DNA from: Microbacterium fluvii
GTDB lineage: Bacteria; Actinomycetota; Actinomycetes; Actinomycetales; Microbacteriaceae
Direction of reading: 5' to 3'
Assembly: GCF_025515205.1 (NCBI RefSeq)
Contig: NZ_JAOPFX010000004.1
Coordinates: 305,758 to 369,757 of the forward strand
Length of the DNA: 64,000 nt
Below the pieces are notes generated by a model. The model made no database searches and had not been told where the DNA came from. It was given only the letters and a program-made list of their open reading frames with translations. Shown one piece after another: positions 55,251 to 63,880 of the stretch; positions within the stretch are counted from its first letter, which is position 1, and each line of letters begins with the position of its first letter. A program made the position numbers and the translations under genes.

Positions 55251-55754
55251 GTGAGCGAGTTCAGCGTGCGGCCGGCGCGCACCGGCGACATCCGCGGCAT
55301 CCTGGCGCTGCTCGAGCCCTACGTGCAGCGTCGCATCCTGCTCGGCAAAGACATCGTCGTGCTCTATGAGTCGGTGCAGCAGTTCGTCGTGGCAGAAGAC
55401 GCCGACGGCACGCTGGTCGGCTGCGGCGCCCTGCACGTCATGTGGGAGGACCTCGGCGAGATCCGCACCCTCATCGTCGCCGACGACTGGCTGCACCACG
55501 GCGTCGGCCGCGTGATCGTCGAGCGCCTCGAAGAGCACGCGAGGGCGCTGGGCATCGCGCGGCTGTTCTGCCTCACCTTCGAGGTCGACTTCTTCACCCG
55601 CCGCGGCTTCCACCCGATCGGCGAGCAGGTCGTCGACCCCGATGTGTACTCGCAGCTGCTGCGAAGCCCCGACGAGGGCGTCGCCGAGTTCCTCGATCTC
55701 GCCCACGTCAAGCCGAACACGCTCGGCAACACGCGGATGCTGAAGCAGCTCTGA
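55251..55754 (+). CDS. GNAT acetyltransferase, ArgA-like amino-acid N-acetyltransferase
   Basis: This 167-residue GNAT protein has the acetyl-CoA-binding loop HHGVGRVIVERLEEHA and the C-terminal block CLTFEVDFFTRRGFHPIGEQ. This type (Rv2747-like) acetylates glutamate or glutamine at the start of arginine synthesis in organisms lacking a long ArgA. Assignment to arginine synthesis is tentative because no arg genes are nearby. TAGGCT (55239-55244) lies exactly six bases before the GTG, so translation is probably leaderless. Confidence 0.8.
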   Translation: MSEFSVRPARTGDIRGILALLEPYVQRRILLGKDIVVLYESVQQFVVAEDADGTLVGCGALHVMWEDLGEIRTLIVADDWLHHGVGRVIVERLEEHARALGIARLFCLTFEVDFFTRRGFHPIGEQVVDPDVYSQLLRSPDEGVAEFLDLAHVKPNTLGNTRMLKQL

Positions 55755-55803
55755 CGCGCGCGCCCTCCGCGATCCGCGCGCGGGCGCGCTTACCCTGGGG
55801 GGC

Positions 55804-56508
55804 ATGACCGGCACCACCCCGCGCAGGCGCCACTCACCGGCGGTCTACCGCCGTCGCCGGCTGGTCGTGCTGCTGGCGCTGCTGCTGGTGGTCGCCGGCG
55901 TCGTGTGGCTCGTGATCGCCCAGCCGTGGAAGGGCGTGGCGGCCGGGAGCGATGACGCTGCTGCGCCGGCCGATTCGGTCGCCGCGCAGGCGACGACCGA
56001 CGAGCTGCCGGTGCCTGGATCGACCAAGGCCGCAGCCGCGTCGCCCAGCGCGTCGCCGAGCGCGACGCCGGCAGCATCCGCTTCGGGCGCTGCGACGGAT
56101 GCCGCTCCCTGCGTCGCGACCGACCTCGATGTCGTGGCGACCACCGACAAAGAGAGCTATGCGAGCGGGCAGAACCCGCAACTGTCGATCGAGCTCACCA
56201 ACAACGGACCCGCCTGCACGATGAACGTCGGCACCTCGACGCAGGTGTTCACGATCTCGAGCGGCGACGACGTGTGGTGGCGCTCCACCGACTGCCAGGA
56301 CCAGCCGAGCGACATGATCGTGCTGCTCGAAGAGGGCCAGACCGTCTCGAGCGCATCCCCGATCGAGTGGGACCGCACCCGCTCGTCGGTCGACTCGTGC
56401 GACAGCGGCAACCGCCCGACAGCGTCGGGCGGCGGCGCGACCTACAACCTCTCGGTCGAGATCGGCGGCATCGTGTCGCAGGAGGCGACGACCTTCTTCC
56501 TGTACTGA
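55804..56508 (+). CDS. Membrane-anchored extracytoplasmic protein, DUF4232-like beta-domain
   Basis: This 234-residue protein has an Arg-rich cytoplasmic N-terminus, a single helix (about 20-41), a low-complexity Ala/Ser/Pro linker (about 50-100) and an extracytoplasmic beta-rich domain (about 100-234). Four cysteines (PCVATDL, PACTMNVG, STDCQDQ, VDSCDSG) could form two disulfides. The immunoglobulin-like pattern LSIELTNNGPACTMNVG resembles secreted actinobacterial binding domains, but no function is known. TACCCT ends seven bases before the ATG. Confidence 0.72.
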   Translation: MTGTTPRRRHSPAVYRRRRLVVLLALLLVVAGVVWLVIAQPWKGVAAGSDDAAAPADSVAAQATTDELPVPGSTKAAAASPSASPSATPAASASGAATDAAPCVATDLDVVATTDKESYASGQNPQLSIELTNNGPACTMNVGTSTQVFTISSGDDVWWRSTDCQDQPSDMIVLLEEGQTVSSASPIEWDRTRSSVDSCDSGNRPTASGGGATYNLSVEIGGIVSQEATTFFLY

Positions 56509-56548
56509 GCACGTCGCGCTCCCGGCAGAAGGCCGCCGCCCCGACTGC

Positions 56549-58090
56549 TCACTTGTCGCCGAAGACCTCGGTCTCCATGGCGTCGTAGCCCTCCGCCTGC
56601 GGGTCGCCGTGCGTTCCGCCGGAGAGTGCGTACTCCTCCTCAGGCGAGAGCACGAGGCGGTGCCGGTAGTGGAAGGCGAAGCCGATCAGGATGATCGCGT
56701 AGACGATCGCGATCGCGATGATGGCGGGCAGGAACGTGGGGTTCAAGAGGAACCCGACGAAGATGAGCGCCGCGATGATCGCCGCGATCGCAGCTCCCGG
56801 AACGCCCCACGGGCTCACGTAGGGGCGCTCGACGTTCGGCAGCTTCTTGCGCAGGATGATGAACGACACCATCTGCAGCAGGTAGGCCAGCACTGCGCCC
56901 CACACGGCGATGTTGAGCACGATCGCGCCGGCGACCGCTCCCGCGCCTTCTTCGTCGATGTGGCTGAGCACGTCGAGCACGACCAGGGCGATGAAGCCGA
57001 TGACCGCGCCGACCAGGAGCGCCACCCACGGCGTCTGCCGCTTGCCGGTGAGGGAGAGGAACTGCGGGTAGTAGCCGGCGCGCGAGAGCGAGTACATGTT
57101 GCGGCCGTAGGCGAACATGATGCCCTGGAGCGAGGCGAGAAGGCCCACGAGGGCGAAGAGGGCCAGCACGGCGGCGAGGCCGTCGCCGACGATCGCGCGG
57201 AAGCCGTCGAGCAGGGGCTCGCCCGCCGTGCGGGTGGCCTCGGCGCCGATGACGCCGGTGTTGAGGAACAGCACGAGCAGGCCCGTGACGATGAGGGTGC
57301 CGCGGGCCCAGAAGCCGGCGCGCGGGATGTCGCGCACCGGGTTGTGCGACTCCTCGGCCGCCAGCGGCAGCTCTTCGATGCCGAGGAAGAACCACATCGC
57401 GAAGGGCAGAGCGAACAGGATCGGCAGCGGGCCGAATGGCAGGAAGGTCGACTGGCCCGGGTCGGGTTCGATGTTCCACAGCGCGTCCCAGCTGAAGGCT
57501 CCCGAGAAGATCGCCATCGCCGAGAAGACCAGGATGATGCCGATCGAGATGATCGAGACGACGATCGCGAACTTGAAGGAGATGTGCGCGCCCGAGGCGT
57601 TGAGCAGGATGAACACGGCGTAGAGGATGATCCACCACACCCAGCCCGGCAGCGACACGTTCAGCAGCTCGCTCGTGATGGCGTCGGCGTACGAGGCCGA
57701 GAAGTAGACGATCACCGCGGTCGTCGCGACGTATTCGATCGTCTCGGCCGCACCGGTGATGAGGCCTCCCCACGGGCCCATCGCCGAGCGGGCGAAGGAG
57801 TAGGCGCCGCCGGTGTGCGGCATCGCGGCGGCCATCTCGCCGATCGAGAAGATCATGCCGTAGTACATCGCCACCAGGATCACGAAGGCGATGCACATGC
57901 CTCCGAAGCCGGCGAAGTCGATGCCGAAGTTCCACCCCGAGAAGTCGCCCGAGATGACGGCGGCGACCGCGAGGCCCCACAGCCCCCAGACGCCGGCCGA
58001 CCGCTTCAGGCCGCGCTTCTCGAAGTACTCGTTACCTGCGCGCGTGTAGGTCGCTCCGGCGACCTTGCGCGATTCACCGCTCTGGGACAT
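56549..58090 (-). CDS. APC-superfamily amino acid/amine permease (ethanolamine permease-like)
   Basis: This 513-residue protein has 12 transmembrane helices and the N-terminal APC motif VWGLWGLAVAAVISGDFSGWNFG. GDFSGWNFG rather than the usual GSGIF loop is characteristic of the ethanolamine/EutP-type branch. It is divergent from the glutamine-synthetase-like gene, and the two are separated by an operator-like palindrome. It likely imports the amine that the neighbouring enzymes degrade. The ATG at 58090 has GGAGG five bases upstream; the extension to 58141 is not needed. Confidence 0.85.
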   Translation of the reverse strand: MSQSGESRKVAGATYTRAGNEYFEKRGLKRSAGVWGLWGLAVAAVISGDFSGWNFGIDFAGFGGMCIAFVILVAMYYGMIFSIGEMAAAMPHTGGAYSFARSAMGPWGGLITGAAETIEYVATTAVIVYFSASYADAITSELLNVSLPGWVWWIILYAVFILLNASGAHISFKFAIVVSIISIGIILVFSAMAIFSGAFSWDALWNIEPDPGQSTFLPFGPLPILFALPFAMWFFLGIEELPLAAEESHNPVRDIPRAGFWARGTLIVTGLLVLFLNTGVIGAEATRTAGEPLLDGFRAIVGDGLAAVLALFALVGLLASLQGIMFAYGRNMYSLSRAGYYPQFLSLTGKRQTPWVALLVGAVIGFIALVVLDVLSHIDEEGAGAVAGAIVLNIAVWGAVLAYLLQMVSFIILRKKLPNVERPYVSPWGVPGAAIAAIIAALIFVGFLLNPTFLPAIIAIAIVYAIILIGFAFHYRHRLVLSPEEEYALSGGTHGDPQAEGYDAMETEVFGDK

Positions 58091-58169
58091 CGATCCTCCG
58101 TGGGGCTTCGGGTGCCTTGTCGCACGCGCGACGAAGCGCATGGCGTATTGCGACCGATTGTGGAGGTTA

Positions 58170-58198
58170 TTGGTTCGCTGTGTCTACCTTTGAATGTA
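58170..58198 (+). promoter_or_regulatory. Candidate promoter of the glnA-like operon
   Basis: TTGGTT (58170-58175), a 17-base spacer and AATGTA (58193-58198) lie about 95 bases before the ATG at 58291, upstream of the palindrome at 58219. The palindrome would thus lie in the early transcribed region. Confidence 0.4.
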
Positions 58199-58218
58199 AG
58201 TTTCTCGTTACGGGATGC

Positions 58219-58244
58219 TGCAGGTCGCGGTATCGCGATCTGCA
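58219..58244. promoter_or_regulatory. 26-base near-palindromic operator candidate before the glnA-like gene
   Basis: Half-sites TGCAGGTCGCGGT and ATCGCGATCTGCA are complementary at 11 of 13 positions. The right half (TATCGCGATCTGCA from 58231) is repeated exactly inside the coding region at 58771-58784. The GntR-type regulator at 62666 is a candidate binder. Confidence 0.5.
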
Positions 58245-58290
58245 AAGGTTGGATGAGCCGGACATCGTTCGGGGAGCGGAAGGACGTCGG

Positions 58291-59646
58291 ATGCCGGGAA
58301 ACCTCACCGTCGACGAGCTGTCGGCGGCCATCGACGCCGGAGAGATCGACACCGTGATCGTGGCCTTCCCCGACGCGCAGGGGCGCCTGGTCGGAAAGCG
58401 CGTATCGGGCCGCATGTGGCGCGACGTCGTGCTGCCGCACGGCGCGGAGGCGTGCAACTACCTGCTGTCGGTCGACGTCGACCTCAACACCGTCGACGGC
58501 TACGCGATGTCGAGTTGGGAGCAGGGCTACGGCGACATGGTGCTGCGCCCCGATCCGGCGACGCTGCGGCGAGTGCCGTGGATCCCCGGCAGTGCGCTGG
58601 TGATGGCGGAGCTCGAGTGGGAGAGCGGCGATCCCGTCGTGCAGTCGCCGCGCAGCATCCTGAATCGCCAGCGCGAGCGCCTCGCCGAGCGCGACCTCGT
58701 CGCCTACTCGGGAACCGAGCTGGAGTTCATCGTGTTCGACGACTCGTTCCGCGACGCGTGGCGCAAGGGCTATCGCGATCTGCAGCCGTCGACCGACTAC
58801 AACGTCGACTACAACCTGCTGGCGACGACCCGCCTCGAGCCGCTGCTGCGCGACATCCGCAACGGCATGGAGGCCGCCGGCATGTACTGCGAGGGCGTCA
58901 AGGGCGAGTGCAACGACGGCCAGCAGGAGATCGCGTTCCGCTACGACGAGGTGCTCACCACCGCCGACCAGCACACGATCTACAAGAACGGCGCGAAGGA
59001 GATCGCCGACTTGCACGGCAAGTCGCTCACCTTCATGGCCAAGTTCAACGAGCGCGAGGGCAACAGCTGCCACATCCACCTGTCGGTGCGCTCGTCGTCG
59101 GGCGAGGCCGTGATGGCGGGCGACGGCGAGCACGGCTTCAGCCCGCTGATGGGGCACTGGATCGCCGGCATCCTCGCGACCCTCCGCGAGTTCACGCTGC
59201 TCTACGCGCCGACCATCAACTCGTACAAGCGCTACGCCAAGGGCTCGTTCGCCCCGACCGGGGTCGCGTGGGGCGTCGACAACCGCACGTGCGCGCTGCG
59301 GGTCGTGGGGCACGGATCGGGGCTGCGGGTCGAGAACCGGGTGCCCGGCGGCGACGTCAACCCCTACCTCGGCATCTCGGCGATCATCGCGGGCGGTCTC
59401 TACGGCATCGAGAACGAGCTGGAGCTGCCGGAGCCGCTCAGCGGCAACGCGTACGATTCTTCCGTCGAGACGCTGCCGACCACTCTGCGTGAGGCGGCGC
59501 AGCTGTTCTCACAATCCTCCATCGCCCGTGCCGCCTTCGGCGACGACGTGGTGGAGCACTACCTGAACCAGGCGCGCATCGAGGTCGAGGCCTACGACGC
59601 CGCCGTCACCGACTGGGAGCGCACGCGTGGCTTCGAACGACTCTGA
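58291..59646 (+). CDS. Glutamine synthetase-like gamma-glutamyl-amine ligase (GlnA3/GlnA4/PuuA-like)
   Basis: This 451-residue GS-family enzyme has an N-terminal beta-grasp domain (1-100) and a catalytic domain with YSGTELEFIVFDD, GVKGECNDGQQEI, NSCHIHLSV and RVPGGDVNPYL blocks. Substitutions relative to true GS (for example the KGECNDGQ and HLSV region) and its linkage to a class I amidotransferase and an aldehyde dehydrogenase indicate that it glutamylates an amine (polyamine or ethanolamine) rather than ammonia. The ATG at 58291 has GGAAGGA seven bases upstream. Its 3' end overlaps the next gene by 20 bases. Confidence 0.85.
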   Translation: MPGNLTVDELSAAIDAGEIDTVIVAFPDAQGRLVGKRVSGRMWRDVVLPHGAEACNYLLSVDVDLNTVDGYAMSSWEQGYGDMVLRPDPATLRRVPWIPGSALVMAELEWESGDPVVQSPRSILNRQRERLAERDLVAYSGTELEFIVFDDSFRDAWRKGYRDLQPSTDYNVDYNLLATTRLEPLLRDIRNGMEAAGMYCEGVKGECNDGQQEIAFRYDEVLTTADQHTIYKNGAKEIADLHGKSLTFMAKFNEREGNSCHIHLSVRSSSGEAVMAGDGEHGFSPLMGHWIAGILATLREFTLLYAPTINSYKRYAKGSFAPTGVAWGVDNRTCALRVVGHGSGLRVENRVPGGDVNPYLGISAIIAGGLYGIENELELPEPLSGNAYDSSVETLPTTLREAAQLFSQSSIARAAFGDDVVEHYLNQARIEVEAYDAAVTDWERTRGFERL

Positions 59647-60424
59647 GCTCACTTCCGACCCGGTCGTTGAGCGAGCGCAGCGAGACGAAACGCCCGTCAT
59701 CGGCCTCACGACCTACCTCGAGCAGGCCAAACAGGGCGTGTGGGACGTGCGGGCGGCCTTCCTGCCGCAGCAGTACTTCGACTCGGTCACCGGATCGGGC
59801 GCCGCCGCCGTGCTGCTGCCGCCGCAGCCGCAGCCCGAGGCCGCCGCCGAGGCGGTGCTCGCGGGACTCGATGGGCTCATCCTCACCGGCGGGCTCGACG
59901 TGCAGCCCGAGCTCTACGGCGCCGAGCGCCACCCGCTCACCGACCCCGCCCGCCCCGACCGCGACGCGTGGGAGCTGGCTCTTCTGCGCGGCGCCCTGCG
60001 CCGGGGGCTGCCGGTGTTCGGCATCTGCCGTGGGCTGCAGTTGATCAATGTCGCCTTCGGCGGCACGCTGCACCAGCATCTGCCCGAGGCCCTGGGCACC
60101 GAGCGCTACCGCATCGGCGGCGGCGTCTTCGCCGAGAACACCGTCGTCGTCGACGACCGCACGCGGCTTGCCGGGATGCTGGGGGCCGGCCCCTTCGACG
60201 TGCACAGCTACCACCACCAGGGCATCGACGAGCTGGGCGAGGGGCTGACCGTCACGGCCCGCACCGACGACGGCCTCGTGCAGGCGTTCGAGGCGCCCGG
60301 CGACGAGTACCTCGTCGCGGTGCAGTGGCACCCTGAGGAGAACTCGGCCGACCGGAGGCTGTTCACGGGGCTCGTGGCGGCGGCATCCGTCTATCGCGAC
60401 CGCCGCGTCGAGGCGCTCGCATGA
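59627..60424 (+). CDS. Class I glutamine amidotransferase-like gamma-glutamyl hydrolase (PuuD-like)
   Basis: This 265-residue peptidase C26-type enzyme has nucleophile Cys134 in FGICRGLQL and His235/Glu237 in QWHPEE. In the Puu pathway, PuuD removes the gamma-glutamyl group after oxidation. The GTG lies inside the previous gene's 3' end. Codons 13-23 coincide with a Microbacteriaceae-type repeat (59662-59692), so the first 23 residues look like a non-conserved extension joined to the core at TPVIGLTTYLEQ. A four-base overlap leads into the aldehyde dehydrogenase. Confidence 0.85.
   Translation: MASNDSELTSDPVVERAQRDETPVIGLTTYLEQAKQGVWDVRAAFLPQQYFDSVTGSGAAAVLLPPQPQPEAAAEAVLAGLDGLILTGGLDVQPELYGAERHPLTDPARPDRDAWELALLRGALRRGLPVFGICRGLQLINVAFGGTLHQHLPEALGTERYRIGGGVFAENTVVVDDRTRLAGMLGAGPFDVHSYHHQGIDELGEGLTVTARTDDGLVQAFEAPGDEYLVAVQWHPEENSADRRLFTGLVAAASVYRDRRVEALA
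59662..59692 (+). repeat. Microbacteriaceae-type GAGCGAGCGCAGCGAG repeat within the puuD-like gene
   Basis: The sequence GGTCGTTGAGCGAGCGCAGC followed by GAGACGAAACG matches, from memory, a repeat seen many times between genes in Microbacterium and relatives. Here it sits in frame in a coding region. Confidence 0.55.
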
Positions 60425-61782
60425 GCGCGTTCACCGTCGTCGACCCCTCGACCGCGCAGCCGATCGTCACGCTCGAGCGGGCGTCGATCGAAGAGGTGGA
60501 TGCCGCCGTCGCACGCGCCGTCGTCGCACAGCGCGCGTGGGCCGCGCTTGCTCCGGGTGCCCGCGCCGACGCGCTGCGGGCGTTCGCGCGCGTCGTCGAG
60601 GAGCACGTCGAAGAGCTCGCACAGCTCGAGGTGCGCAATTCGGGGCACCCGGTGTCGTCTGCCAGGTGGGAGGCCGGGCACGTCGCGCAGGTGCTGAACT
60701 ACTACGCGGGCGCGCCCGAGCGGCTGCTCGGGGCGCAGATCCCGGTGCCCGGCGGCATCGATGTCACCTTCCACGAGCCGTACGGCGTCGTCGGCATCAT
60801 CGTGCCGTGGAACTTCCCCATGACGATCGCGTCGTGGGGCTTCGCGCCGGCGCTCGCCGCCGGCAACGCCGTTGTGCTCAAGCCCGCCGAGCTCACGCCC
60901 CTGACCGCCGTGCGGCTGGGCGAGCTCGCGCTTCAGGCCGGGCTGCCCGAGGGCCTGTTCCAGGTCATCGTCGGGTCGGGCTCGGTGGTCGGGCAGCGGT
61001 TCGTCAGCCACCCCGACGTGCGCAAAGTCGTGTTCACCGGGTCGACCGAGGTCGGCGTCGACGTCGCGGCGGGCTGCGCGCGCGGGCTCAAGCCGGTGAC
61101 TCTCGAACTCGGCGGCAAGAGCGCCAACATCGTCTTCGCCGACGCCGACCTCGAGAAGGCGGCGGCCGCCGTTCCGGGCTCGGTGTTCGACAACGCCGGG
61201 CAGGACTGCTGCGCCCGGTCGCGGCTGCTCGTGCAGCGCTCGGTGTACGACCGCTTTGTCGAGCTGCTCGAGCCGGCCGTCGCGGCGTGGCGGGTCGGCG
61301 ATCCGTCGGATGCGGCGACCGAGATGGGCCCGCTGATCTCGGCGGCGCACCGCTCGTCGGTCGCGGACTTCCTCGATGGGGCCGACGTCGCGTTCCGCGG
61401 GTCGGCGCCCGCGGGCGACGGCTTCTGGTTCGCCCCCGCCGTCGTGCTGGCCGCACCGGGCGACCGCATCGCGCAGGACGAGGTGTTCGGACCGGTCGTG
61501 GCGGTGCTGCCGTTCGACGACGAAGCCGATGCCATCCGCCTCGCGAACGACACGATCTACGGCCTGGCCGGGTCGCTGTGGACCGAGAACCTCGGCCGCG
61601 CCGTGCGGGTCTCGCGGGCCGTGCGCAGCGGCGTGCTGTCGGTCAACTCGCACTCGTCGGTGCGGTACTGGACGCCCTTCGGCGGCATGAAGGCCTCCGG
61701 GTTGGGCCGCGAGCTCGGCCCCGACGCGGCAGAGCACTTCACCGAGACCAAGAACGTCTTCTACGCAACGGATGCACCATGA
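60421..61782 (+). CDS. Aldehyde dehydrogenase family protein
   Basis: This 453-residue NAD(P)-dependent aldehyde dehydrogenase has Asn131 in PWNFP, the Glu229 base in LELGGKS and the nucleophile Cys263 in NAGQDC (followed by a second Cys). The C-terminal SVRYWTPFGGMKASGLGRELG block is typical. It probably oxidises the gamma-glutamylated or free amino-aldehyde in the amine pathway. ATG overlaps the PuuD-like stop (ATGA). Slightly shorter than the usual roughly 480 residues but with all catalytic residues. Confidence 0.9.
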   Translation: MSAFTVVDPSTAQPIVTLERASIEEVDAAVARAVVAQRAWAALAPGARADALRAFARVVEEHVEELAQLEVRNSGHPVSSARWEAGHVAQVLNYYAGAPERLLGAQIPVPGGIDVTFHEPYGVVGIIVPWNFPMTIASWGFAPALAAGNAVVLKPAELTPLTAVRLGELALQAGLPEGLFQVIVGSGSVVGQRFVSHPDVRKVVFTGSTEVGVDVAAGCARGLKPVTLELGGKSANIVFADADLEKAAAAVPGSVFDNAGQDCCARSRLLVQRSVYDRFVELLEPAVAAWRVGDPSDAATEMGPLISAAHRSSVADFLDGADVAFRGSAPAGDGFWFAPAVVLAAPGDRIAQDEVFGPVVAVLPFDDEADAIRLANDTIYGLAGSLWTENLGRAVRVSRAVRSGVLSVNSHSSVRYWTPFGGMKASGLGRELGPDAAEHFTETKNVFYATDAP

Positions 61783-61885
61783 CGCCGCCCCTCGTCCCCC
61801 ACCGCTTACGGTCGCGACGCGCCGTACGCAGTGCGCCCGCAGCGGCGCCAATCGTCCGTAACCGACACATCGAGGAGCACCAAAG

Positions 61886-62659
61886 ATGGATCTGACCGCC
61901 CGACTCAAAGATCGCGTCGCGATCATCACCGGTGGTGCCTCGGGCATCGGCCTGGCCACCGCCCGCCGGTTCGCCGCCGAGGGCGCCCGCGTCGTGATCG
62001 CCGACCTCGACCCGGCTTCCGGCGAGAAGGCGGCGCTCGAAGTCGATGGCCTGTTCCGCCCGGTCGACGTGGCAGACGAAGCATCCGTCAACATGCTCTT
62101 CGACTCGGTCGCCGGCGACCTCGGCGGCATCGACATCGCGTTCAACAACGCCGGCATCTCACCCGCCGACGACGACTCGATCGAGACGACCGAGCTGCCC
62201 GCGTGGGACCGCGTGCAAGACGTCAACCTCAAGAGCGTGTATCTGTGCTCGCGGGCAGCTCTTCGGCACATGGTGCCGGCCGGCAAGGGGTCGATCATCA
62301 ACACGGCCTCGTTCGTGGCGCTGCTGGGGTCGGCGACCTCGCAGATCTCGTACACGGCGTCGAAGGGCGGCGTGCTGGCGATGACCCGCGAGCTCGGCGT
62401 GCAGTTCGCGCGGCAGGGCATCCGAGTCAACGCGCTGTGCCCTGGACCCGTGAACACGCCGCTCCTGCAGGAGCTGTTCGCGAAAGACCCCGAGCGCGCG
62501 CAGCGCCGCCTCGTTCACGTGCCGATGGGACGGTTCGCCGAGCCCGAAGAGCTCGCCGCGGCCGTCGCCTTCCTCGCCTCCGACGACGCGTCGTTCATCA
62601 CGGCGTCGACGTTCGTGGTCGACGGCGGCATCAGCAACGCCTACGTGACGCCGCTGTAG
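61886..62659 (+). CDS. SDR family oxidoreductase (3-oxoacyl-ACP reductase-like)
   Basis: This 257-residue classical SDR has TGGASGIG (15-22), NNAG (87-90), and the catalytic Ser142, Tyr156 and Lys160 (YTASK). PGPVNTPLL and the C-terminal DGGISNAYV are typical. The ATG has GAGGAG eight bases upstream and follows the aldehyde dehydrogenase by 103 bases that contain no gene. It may oxidise an alcohol group of the amine substrate. Confidence 0.9.
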   Translation: MDLTARLKDRVAIITGGASGIGLATARRFAAEGARVVIADLDPASGEKAALEVDGLFRPVDVADEASVNMLFDSVAGDLGGIDIAFNNAGISPADDDSIETTELPAWDRVQDVNLKSVYLCSRAALRHMVPAGKGSIINTASFVALLGSATSQISYTASKGGVLAMTRELGVQFARQGIRVNALCPGPVNTPLLQELFAKDPERAQRRLVHVPMGRFAEPEELAAAVAFLASDDASFITASTFVVDGGISNAYVTPL

Positions 62660-62665
62660 GCCGCG

Positions 62666-63385
62666 ATGACGAGCGAGCAGCCGCTGCCCGAACTGCACCG
62701 GGCGATGTACCGCCCGGTGCGGGAGGGCAACGCGCTCGAAGACACCGTCGCGCGGCTGGCCCAGACGATCCGCCTCGGCGTCGTCGCCCCCGGCGAGTCG
62801 CTGCCGCCCGAGCGGGAGCTCGCTGCGCGGTTCGCCGTGAGCCGCGACACCCTGCGCGAGGCGATCCGCGAGCTCGCCGACACCGGCTACCTCGTGCCGC
62901 GCCGCGGCCGTTACGGCGGCACGTTCGTCGCCGACCCGCTGCCGCAGCCGCCGCAGCCCGATCCGGCCGACCTCGTCGACCTCGACGACGTGCTGGGGCT
63001 GCGGGCGGTGCTCGAGGCGGGTGCGGCCCGCGCCGCGGCCGGCCGTGCGCTGCCGCCGGAGGCGCGGCAGGAGCTGTGGGCGCGGCACGAGGCGGCGGCC
63101 GCCGCATCCGAACCCGACTACCGGCGGCTCGACTCGCTGCTGCATCTGACGATCGCCGAGCTCGCCGGCATCCCCTCGCTCGTGCCGCTCGTGGCCGAGA
63201 ACCGCGCCCGCGTGAACGGCTGGCTCGACGCCTTTCCCCTACTGCCGCGCACGATCGAGCACTCCAACGCGCAGCACGAGAAGATCGTCACGGCGATCCT
63301 CGCGGCGAGAGCGGATGCTGCCGAGCAGGCCGTGCTCGAACACCTCGAGGCGTCGGAGGCGCTGCTGCACGGGTTCCTCTCCTGA
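62666..63385 (+). CDS. GntR family regulator, FadR subfamily
   Basis: This 239-residue protein has an N-terminal GntR winged helix (VARLAQTIRLGVVAPGESLPPERELAARFAVSRDTLREAIRELADTGYL, about 27-78) and an all-helical FCD effector domain (about 110-235) with metal-site histidines (RLDSLLHLTIAEL, HSNAQHEKIV). It follows the SDR by six bases and is the likely local regulator of the amine cluster. The operator could be the palindrome at 58219. Confidence 0.88.
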   Translation: MTSEQPLPELHRAMYRPVREGNALEDTVARLAQTIRLGVVAPGESLPPERELAARFAVSRDTLREAIRELADTGYLVPRRGRYGGTFVADPLPQPPQPDPADLVDLDDVLGLRAVLEAGAARAAAGRALPPEARQELWARHEAAAAASEPDYRRLDSLLHLTIAELAGIPSLVPLVAENRARVNGWLDAFPLLPRTIEHSNAQHEKIVTAILAARADAAEQAVLEHLEASEALLHGFLS

Positions 63386-63406
63386 CGAGCCGATTACGCT
63401 GGAGCG

Positions 63407-63802
63407 ATGGCCAAGAAGCGCAAGGCAGCCCCGCTGGAGTTCCGCAACACACAGCTGGCCGATGCGCTGCAGACGCAGGACATGGCGGCCGTCGCCTTCG
63501 CACTGCGCCACGGGCCGACCGTCGTGCCCCTCATGAAGCCCGGCGACCGCGACAACCCGCTCGACGTGGGCGAGGTCTGGACCTACCGCGACGACGAGGG
63601 CCGGGTCGCCCTGCTGCTGTTCAGCGACGCGGCGCACAAGCCGGCGACGCTGCCGCCGGCCGTCGCGCTGCAGTCGCCCGCCGCGCTGCGCGCGTTTCTC
63701 AGCGTGCACGGCGACAAGATCACGACGGTCTTCTTCGACATCGCGGGGCCGCATCCGATGCAGGCCGAGCCCGTCGAGGTGCTCAGGGCGCTCGACGCCT
63801 GA
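63407..63802 (+). CDS. SseB-like small protein of unknown function
   Basis: This 131-residue soluble protein with a Lys/Arg-rich start (MAKKRKAAPLEF) and the pattern ALQTQDMAAVAFALRHGPTVVPLM...GEVWTYRDDEGRVALLLFSDAAHKP resembles the SseB N-terminal domain found in many actinobacterial orphans. TACGCT (63395-63400) is exactly six bases before the ATG, so the transcript is probably leaderless. No pathway link is visible. Confidence 0.68.
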   Translation: MAKKRKAAPLEFRNTQLADALQTQDMAAVAFALRHGPTVVPLMKPGDRDNPLDVGEVWTYRDDEGRVALLLFSDAAHKPATLPPAVALQSPAALRAFLSVHGDKITTVFFDIAGPHPMQAEPVEVLRALDA

Positions 63803-63832
63803 GTCGGGGCTTGCGTCGCCCCTTCGCCTCTG

Positions 63833-63854
63833 GGCGAGATCAGGAGATCTCGCC
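63833..63854. terminator. Hairpin between the SseB-like gene and the transposase
   Basis: Perfect nine-base arms GGCGAGATC and GATCTCGCC flank a 4-base loop. It could terminate the upstream gene or belong to the insertion-sequence end. Confidence 0.5.
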
Positions 63855-63880
63855 GAGGCAGGTCGTTCAGCATGGCGGAT

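Noticed and set aside
56609..58357. 582-codon plus-strand frame opposite the APC permease
   Set aside because: Composition is dominated by Arg, Asp, Glu and His, as expected for an antisense GC-rich frame. The permease on the other strand is unmistakable.
63833..63854. IS30 terminal inverted repeat
   Set aside because: The palindrome is self-complementary at one site, and its partner end is outside the window, so it cannot be assigned; a terminator is as likely.
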